NCBI GenBank assembly: GCA_025531455.1
Contig: JAMYHL010000009.1
Location: forward strand, 744,001 to 808,000
DNA from: Apiotrichum sp. Y4204
Taxonomy: Eukaryota; Basidiomycota; Tremellomycetes; Trichosporonales; Trichosporonaceae
Length of the DNA: 64,000 nt
Direction: 5' to 3'
Shown here: positions 57,664-64,000 of the stretch, piece after piece
Layout: each line of letters opens with the position of its first letter
How positions within the stretch are numbered: the stretch's first letter is position 1
Notes under the pieces: model-generated
The model's input: the letters and a program-made list of their open reading frames with translations, nothing else
The model's database searches: none
Told to the model about the DNA's origin: nothing
Program-made: the position numbers and the translations under genes

Positions 57664-57749
57664 TCTCCTGTAGGATAGGGGTTAATCTAGTCGCCTTTCA
57701 GTGAATGAAAAGCCCGCGATCGACCCGGGTTCGAATCCCGGCAGGAGAA
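57664..57749 (+). tRNA. tRNA-Glu(UUC) with 14-nt intron
   Basis: Acceptor stem TCTCCTG/CAGGAGA, anticodon TTC at 57697-57699 in loop CTTTCA, 14-nt intron at 57701-57714, anticodon stem GTCGC/GCGAT, T loop TTCGAAT, and discriminator A at 57749. It is identical to the leftward copy after splicing except for one compensatory acceptor-stem pair. A T5 run near 57767 is the likely terminator. Confidence 0.95.
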
Positions 57750-58230
57750 TGAGTGTCACAGCTCGCTTTTTGCTGAAATGCTGTGACAGGCTCTTCCACT
57801 TTTCGAGACACTACAGATTCAAGCGTGGAGGGTAAATGGGAGCCCCCGGATGCAACATATGCAACAAAGATCGAGGCTGGAGCCCTGGAGCGGATGGAGA
57901 ACCAAAGAGTCCAGCCCGTTGTCGTCGGTTGGTAGTTTCCGATTGCTATGAATCTGAAGCTGTCCATCATGTCACTGAACTCACATTTATTACTTAGGAT
58001 GACGAGTTTCCTCCACTTCCTGTCTCGTCGCGCCGTGTTGTCTACGGAGGGTCGAGTGCAGGGAGAACGCCCGACGAGAGAAAGCGTGGTAAACTGATTG
58101 TAGAAACACCTTATCCTCGAGCTAGTACATTGAGACTCCTTATCTTATCACAATATCACTGGATCAGCGCTAATTTAGTCCGGCACTCGCGACCGCGTCT
58201 CCAATCTGCCGCCAGAATCACCTCCGTAAT
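57750..58230. other. Spacer between tRNA genes
   Basis: 481 bp with no coding signal. It contains the terminator T-run of the upstream tRNA near 57767. Nothing else was recognised. Confidence 0.5.
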
Positions 58231-58307
58231 ATCGCTATGGCCTAGTGGGACGGCGCCAGGCTCATACGGATACCTGGAGATCGCAGGATCGAAACCTGCT
58301 GGCGATA
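58231..58307 (+). tRNA. Initiator-like tRNA-Met(CAU) with 5-nt intron
   Basis: Acceptor stem ATCGCTA/TGGCGAT (starting with the A1-U72 pair typical of eukaryotic initiators), D stem GCC/GGC, anticodon stem CCAGG/CCTGG, anticodon CAT at 58263-58265, and T stem GCAGG/CCTGC with loop ATCGAAA. The loop has A54 instead of T54, a hallmark of eukaryotic initiator tRNA. Five extra bases (58267-58271) between positions 37 and 38 are read as a tiny intron. The usual three G-C pairs next to the loop are not complete (one A-U), so initiator identity is likely but not certain. A T5 run at about 58320 terminates it. Confidence 0.85.
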
Positions 58308-58837
58308 TGGGAAATTTCCTTTTTGAAGGCGGGGAAGAGTGGGTTCTCGCATGCGCTTTGCCAGGACCCGTCGGAGGTGGAGTGTTGAAGGTCTGAGAGT
58401 CACAACGGGACAGTGATTGATATTGGATGGAGCTACGGGAGTCGAGAGCTATGAAGAAGACGAGATTGACGTTTCCCAGCGAGCTGGGCGGAGGGTGTGG
58501 ATCTCTCGCTGGTCGGTCATGAAGTCTGGTGAGTGACGGGGGTCCAGTGAGATGTTCATAAGTTGGATGTTGGAGCAGTGCTAGGATGAAATAGGTTCGA
58601 GAAGCAAAGAGTCGAGTGCAAAAGCGGGTCAGGGCCAGCTTGATTCAAACAGTGCGATGCGGTGAGGATGTGAGGGCACATCTCGGTTGGCCCATCTCCT
58701 GAGGGGGTCCTGTTGCATCTCTGCACCCTCATACGCTGCTCTGGGACAGTGAGACTGTACTCTAGGTGGCCGCTCGTGATACAGTACACTCTAAGACGGG
58801 TGCATAAATGCTACAGATACGTTCCTGCTCCTCGGAT
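58308..58837. other. Spacer between tRNA-Met and AMD1
   Basis: 530 bp holding the Pol III T-run and the AMD1 3' UTR. No gene was supported. Confidence 0.45.
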
Positions 58838-61800
58838 CTAGTTCTTAGCCGCCGTCGCCTGCTCCCCGTTTTCCTTATCCTCCGCCTTCTCCAGGTTCTC
58901 CTTAGGCTCATCATGCGCCTGAGTCATGGCGAATCCGCCCGTCTTAGAGCCCAGGCTCTGGCTTCGCCTCCTGTGGCGGTTGTGCAGTACGGACGCGCCG
59001 CCGACGAGTGTGGGCCGCGTACCGTCCAGCACGTGCGCTTTGGTCTGGTGCATCGCCGCGGCGGCGACGGTAGACGCGTGTGACGAGTGGACTCCCGTCG
59101 AGGGGTCGATGCCGTTTGCCCCGGCGCGCATCGGCATCGGCGTGGTAGAGGGAGTCAGGTGTCCATGCTGGATCAGCGTCAGCTCCTCGAGGAGCGTCGC
59201 GTGCCGGTACGCAAGTCGAATGTTGGGGACGTTGGTCTGATGTGAGTGGACAAAGGCATGCTAGCGCAGGTTGTCACTCACCTTGTGGATGTCATTGCCG
59301 GCCGAGCCAGGGAGGTACCACTTGTGCCCGAGCCAATGTTTTTTGACCTGCATTTCCCAACCTGACTGAAGCACCGAGTTGCGCGCGAGCTCGCACATGT
59401 CCGCAGCGGTGAGCTTGTAGATCTGGGTCGCGCACGAGTACTCTTCAAGCAAGTGCTGGGCAGTGAAGTGGAATTGGAGAGGGTCGTCGGTGGAGAGCGA
59501 GACGTTCATGCCTATCTTGAAAAAGTCCTTGAACGGATTGCGCTCGTATGTGAGGAAAAGAGCGTTGTTGGAGAGGGGGGACATCGCGAGGCCAATCTGC
59601 TTCAGGTAGAAGAGATACTGCAGGGCAGGAACCTTGCGCAGGAGAATACCATGCGAGATTGAGTGCGAGGTGAGAAAGGCGGATGAGAGGTGGTCGGGGT
59701 CGCCTGCCTCTCCGCAGTGCGGGCGGAGAACAAACGTGCCTGTCGTCAGTATCTCGACCAGGCTTCGTCACTCACTGAAGCCACGCTTCTTGCGCCATGC
59801 GTTGAGCGATGCAATGTTCGCGTACATGTAGTAGATCCAGTACGAGTAGGGAGGGCTCTGGTTCGTGTCCCACATCTGCGCAGTCGGGAATTTGCGGTAC
59901 AAACGGCGCTCGGGCTTGGACTCGTCGTCAACAGAGTCGAAGCCGACCACGCGCTGCAGAAAGATGTGCAGCTCGGGGTGCGACGATGGGTCGGCTGTGA
60001 CCTCGAACAGTGGCTGGAAAACGTCTGAGAGTTAGCAAGGTTTTGCAAGATAGGTAACACGTACTCTTCACAACATCCTCAAAGTTGTTCACCAAGCCGC
60101 TTCCTTTGAACACCTCGTACAAGCGAGGTACCTGGATAAGCCAGCGCACGTTGTGGGAGACGAGCTTGTTGTTCACAACCCATTTGGCCAGCTTGTCCCA
60201 CTCGTTGATGTTGCGACCGTAGATGGACAGCCGCCACTCCGAGTTCTGGTATTTGCTCTGTTCCAAATCGGCGATGAGTTCTGGTTGTGAGCACATGTGG
60301 CAGACCATGACCTACCCTTGGTGAGCTCAGCAAGGTAAGAGCCCTGAAGGAGGTTGTCGGTCTTGAGGAAGATTTCACGAAGACGTGACGACCCCGTGGG
60401 GTTGTAACGGTTATTGAAGCGATCAAAGCGATGGAACTCCTGGTGCGCGTGCATATCGAGCGTGTCGATAGAGAGGTCGTACGCGGTAAGGTTGAGTGAC
60501 TCGAACACCTGGGCGAGGGTAAGATCCTTTCCATCACGGTGAATGACGATCTCCTGTTCAAGTTAGTAGCATTTTGACCTACTACCCACGTTTGGAGTCT
60601 TGCGCAGTTTGGACTTAATGAAGCGGAGCAAGTGCTTCTGGTTCATTGACGCTGAATGGTGAATATGGGTGTCGACCTTACGGACATTGTAGAAGTCACG
60701 GTGGGGTACAGCCTTCATGTCTGCCAGCTCCTGGTACTCGTTCAGGAGAGTGTACAGCGACCACTTGGACGCAAGGTACTTGAGGCGACGGAAGGCGAAA
60801 GACTTCGCTGGGCCATCTGAGCAGACACCGAGAAGGTACTCAAGGTCCATGTAGTACTCCTTGAGCCGGGGTACGCGCGAGATGGGCTTGAACTGCTCCC
60901 TGTCCTTCGACTTGACTGGGACAACTTGGAAGACCCCTTCATCGTTGAGCTGGAAAGTGCAGCGGTCTGCCTCAGGTTCGGGCCCGGGGACATCGCAGGA
61001 GGAGGGGTCGAATTCCGGGGTAGTGGTAGACGGCTTGACATGTCCGTGGTGCGGCACAACCTCACCGTCCTTTTGGTGCTCGGGCTTGTCGCCTGTCCAC
61101 TTCCAGTGAGGCGCAGGCGGCGGAGGGTTCATCTTCCACGCGTTGCTTCCATCCCCGTCTGGCAGCTCGCATCGCTCAGGATCGAGGTCCGGTTTGAGAC
61201 CCATCACGTCGCCAGTTCCATCGGCAAACCCTTTAAACACGCCGTCATTGTCCCGTGGGTTGTCGCCAAGCCGCTGGTTCGAGAGCTCTATGTACTTGTC
61301 TCGAAGCGCGAGACATTTGGAGAACGCGGCACTGATGTCAGTGCAAGTTTCAGTCACATCCTACTCACTAGAGCGCTTCGAGTTCACTCCCAACTCCTGA
61401 CTCTGCGAAGGCTTTCACTGATGGTCAGCAGCTGGGCAGGACGAGAAGCCTGTGAATGCATTACGCAGTGGAGCATTGAGCAAGATCACCGAGGAACGCT
61501 CGGACTTGTGCGCTATGCATTCACCACATGTCACCATCCTCCGTGGGATGTTGTCATATCCGTCAAAGTCACTACAGGTGACTCACCGGTGTCAACAACA
61601 TGTTCGCCGCCCCCGCCGGCCAGCGGGAGCGAGGACATTTGGTCGAGCAGACGCTCTCTGTTCTCCTCCACAATCTCCATCCGTTCGTCACGGTCCCGCT
61701 CCTGGCGGTGGTAAAGAATACGTGCTGGGTCTAGCCCACCGTCCTCGGGAAGCGAGGGGGAGAGCATCGTGCTCTGGCGGAGGGGAGCGAGCGGCCGATT

Positions 61801-62169
61801 AGCTTCGAGCGCCTCAGCGCCCTCGGCGTCGTCGTACTGGAGGGTGCGAGCGCACGCGGACGCGGAACCATCCCGCTGATCCCCAAAGCTCGCAGAGGTA
61901 GTAGGCGAAGTGGCGACGCTCGGCGGTGGGAGGCGCGAGAGCTTGTGTGTGAGCCAGTACTCGTCGGCATTGAGCAGACGGCGCTCCTCGTGAAATGAGA
62001 ACGACGGCGATGCGTGCGAGGCCGGCGGCGTCTCCGAGTCCGGCGATGGCTGCGGCGGCGGGTCGGGCGAGGGCACAGCGGAGCGCGGGATACGCCCGTC
62101 GTCCTCGTGCTCGTCATAGAAGGCCGGGTGGTCGACAGCGACAGGTGGCGGTGCGTGACCGGGGCACAT
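58838..62169 (-). CDS. AMD1: AMP deaminase
   Basis: Converts AMP to IMP and ammonia in purine interconversion; a cytosolic metal-dependent amidohydrolase. The start ATG at 62169 gives [20 protein letters not shown] followed by a disordered N-terminus. The catalytic core has the metal-binding [106 protein letters not shown] and the signature [13 protein letters not shown]. It continues [20 protein letters not shown], and a divergent tail of about 120 residues ends EQATAAKN at 58838. About seven introns give about 970 residues. Active-site His and Asp residues expected for the family are present. Confidence 0.97.
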
Positions 62170-62560
62170 TGCACGTGTGATATCTGTGGATTGTTGTGTG
62201 GTTCTGCAGGTAGGGCAAATAGTGGTTAGCGACAGGGATGGTGGATTCTAGGAGTAGACTATGTCGACGCCATACACGATACATTAGACAAGAACAAGAG
62301 AGAGAGAAAGAGAACAATGTTGCGCAGCTTTCGGTCGTCGTCGATGGCGATTCGGATGGGGTGCACCTGGCAACTAGTTGTCCGCAAGCTCCGCTCGCAT
62401 CGGCGTCTGATGCTTCCCAGCTGGCCCACAGCTTCTAATTTACCATGCGGTCACCGCCGCCACCCCTGACATCACCCACAAAATGACGTGTAGTAAAAAA
62501 AGGTTTTTGCCCCCCACGCGTTCTGCATGCACACATCACGCGAGCCAGCATTCGTTATGT
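62170..62560. promoter_or_regulatory. AMD1 upstream region
   Basis: 391 bp upstream of the leftward AMD1 gene, with GA/CT-skewed repeats (62284-62310, AGAGAGAGAAAGAGA). This is a pyrimidine-rich leader when read on the AMD1 strand. An A7-GG-T5 string lies at 62496-62509. No gene was seen. Confidence 0.45.
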
Positions 62561-62579
62561 AAGACGTTTCAAGTGCCAA

Positions 62580-62957
62580 GGCTCGTGTGTTTCTTGGTAT
62601 GCTCCGGTGGCCACCCTGTGCCTGGCGCTCAGGGACAGCCTTCTTTCCCAGAGTCCGTGCACCCAGAGCTCCTGTGTGGGGTCGGCGGTTCGTGGGCTCT
62701 GCTGGGGCAGCTGCGGCTTTGGCCTCTGTGTGCTGTGCGCAGCCGCGGCGCTGGGGGGCTTGGGGCTGATACAGGGGAGTTTGCAGCCTGCCTGCTGAGC
62801 ACCGCCAATAGCGCAATAAAGGAAGGATCCGACCAGAGGGCGGGGTCGGCAATCCCAAACCGCGGAGGGCTGTGCGCTATTGCGCTGTGCAGAAGGGACA
62901 GAGCAGCTGGAGCGGAAGCCTTGTGTCATGCGCAGCTTGTCTCTTTTCTTTTTCGGA
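62580..62957 (+). ncRNA. Candidate structured Pol III-type RNA
   Basis: This is a GC-rich segment without a convincing reading frame. Nested base pairing is visible: outer arms AGCGCAATA (62810-62818) and TATTGCGCT (62878-62886); inner GGAT/ATCC (62825-62828 with 62852-62855); and CCGACC/GGTCGG (62829-62834 with 62844-62849) closing a 9-base loop. A further imperfect stem, GACAGAGCAGC with GCAGCTTGTC, lies at about 62899-62944, followed directly by TTTTCTTTTT (about 62946-62955), a strong Pol III terminator. A weak B-box-like GGTTCGTGG is at 62688-62696. I cannot match it to SRP, RNase P, RNase MRP, snRNA or telomerase RNA by eye. The 5' end is a guess, and the strand rests only on the T-run. 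Confidence 0.35.
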
Positions 62958-64000
62958 GTGCTTTGTATTTATATATCAACAGCTTGCAAACATGGGGTTG
63001 AGCACCAGCCCAGCACCAGAGTTATGGGAAATGGAAAAATATGCGAGCTTACCAGCAATTCAGCAACTGTTGGACCAGAAAAGCAAACTACATCCTACCT
63101 CAGTTCAAGTCAAGTCCCTTTGCCTGCACTGTAGTTGCTGGCCCCTGAGCGAACGGCTGTCTGAAAGAAAAGTGGCTTGAAAGCGGTACAGAGGATAGAA
63201 TGAATGACAAGGAAACGTAATATTAATAGTGCAGGTCGTTGGTGATGCGTACAAGCGCACAGTTGCCTCTTCATACCTCTTGCCACCCAGCCCAAAAATT
63301 CAGCTCTTCCAACCCACCCAGGGGTTGCGCCACTCTCCGGCCACTTCCCGCCTCAGCGCCTCTTGATTTTGAGCACTGGTCTCCCGTCTGCGCGCTCCGA
63401 CCACCTCGGCGCTTCTGCCTGTCTGCTTTCGGGGTGAGGGGGCGCTCGCGAGGGGTAACTGTTCCTTTCCGATCTTGAGGTCCTCGGGGGATCCGCGGCT
63501 GTTCGACTCTTGTCCTCTGCTCTCGGGCCGTAACATTTTTCTCCCATGCCAGCCTCCAGCCTTTTTCCTTCCTAATTCTGCCAGCCGCCGTCAGCCATCC
63601 ACGCATCCACGCTCGCTGGCTTGCACGCGTCCTGTCCATTCAAAGCCATTCAACCCACCCACACGCACCCCAGCGCGTTCTGCGTTCTGCCTGTTGTGCC
63701 CTTTCTGCACCGACCAGACTGACACCGACCTCGTCGTATTGTCGTTGTTACCACACTCCATCACATCACCATCACCCCTTTCTCCTAATCTTCATCCCCA
63801 CAGACGAGCACTTGTTAAGTACCAAGTCTCGTCGCCCCTCCCGACACACACTCCTTGACTTCATCTTCCTCCCTCCCTTCGGCCTCCTAGCCGTCTTTTT
63901 GTTTGGGACCCTTCCCTCACCGCCCTTGTTCCTTTGCGCCGCGACCATCCTCGTCCTTCTCGACGAGACCCGTCCGCATTTACGCGCACAACCTTTTCAC
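62958..64000 (+). promoter_or_regulatory. Long CT-rich leader of a gene beyond the right edge (probable)
   Basis: No supported gene. A TATA-like TATTTATATA lies at about 62968. From about 63540 to the end the plus strand is strongly pyrimidine-rich (CTCC, CATCACC and TTCC runs), the pattern seen upstream of other genes in this window. This suggests a rightward gene starts past 64000. Reading frames of 60-127 codons here are low-complexity and unbiased. Confidence 0.45.

Noticed and set aside
63475..63858. 127-codon plus-strand frame near the right edge
   Set aside because: Ser/Pro/His-rich translation of a pyrimidine-rich leader, with no biased codon use.
1..64000. CRISPR arrays, insertion sequences, rRNA genes, viral genes or operons
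   Set aside because: None seen. The window reads as ordinary nuclear fungal DNA.

Overview
The window is nuclear DNA of a GC-rich basidiomycete yeast, most likely Tremellomycetes and probably Trichosporonales. The evidence is intron-dense genes with very short GT-AG introns (several of only 35-37 nt, with a CTAAC/CTGAC branch site almost touching the acceptor), strong G/C bias at third codon positions, CT-rich 5' leaders, intron-bearing tRNA genes and a conserved set of fungal housekeeping proteins. There are no bacterial operons, CRISPR arrays, rRNA genes or recognisable intact transposons. The genus is an inference from gene architecture, not from a marker sequence.

Left third (1-24 kb): uridine kinase (minus, 3' end cut by the window edge), a giant XMAP215/Stu2-type TOG microtubule polymerase, CCT8 (TRiC chaperonin theta), an unrecognised multi-pass membrane protein, an unrecognised large reading frame that may be mitochondrial, and a large Zn2Cys6 transcription factor. 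The transcription factor is divergent from a ketopantoate-reductase-like gene.

Middle (24-40.5 kb): ketopantoate-reductase-like enzyme, mitochondrial Hsp40 Mdj1 with a possible second C-terminus, a second Zn2Cys6 regulator, the G-patch/R3H protein Sqs1, CCR4-NOT subunit Not2, and the tiny splicing factor SF3B5/Ysf3.

A 5.5 kb gene-poor stretch (40.5-46.0 kb) follows. It has short tandem repeats, a perfect hairpin and scraps of possible coding sequence. After it come a GT61-type membrane glycosyltransferase, a membrane J-protein, the kelch protein Kel3/KLHDC4, the FACT histone chaperone SPT16, three tRNA genes (two inverted tRNA-Glu(UUC) and one initiator-like tRNA-Met(CAU), all with small introns), and AMP deaminase. 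The right end holds a segment that folds like a Pol III-type structured RNA, then a CT-rich leader that probably belongs to a gene outside the window.

The genes are individually transcribed and do not form one pathway. Shared themes are purine/pyrimidine salvage (URK1, AMD1), RNA processing (Sqs1, SF3B5, Not2), chaperoning (CCT8, Mdj1, membrane DnaJ) and tubulin/microtubules (CCT8 folds tubulin, and its neighbour is the microtubule polymerase). Several pairs share divergent promoters: TF/reductase, NOT2/SF3B5 and KEL3/SPT16. I found no convincing new multi-gene system. The best novelties are the candidate structured RNA at 62.6-63.0 kb, the MDJ1 extension frame, the conflicting frames at 17.0-19.4 kb, and the tiny introns in nuclear and tRNA genes.
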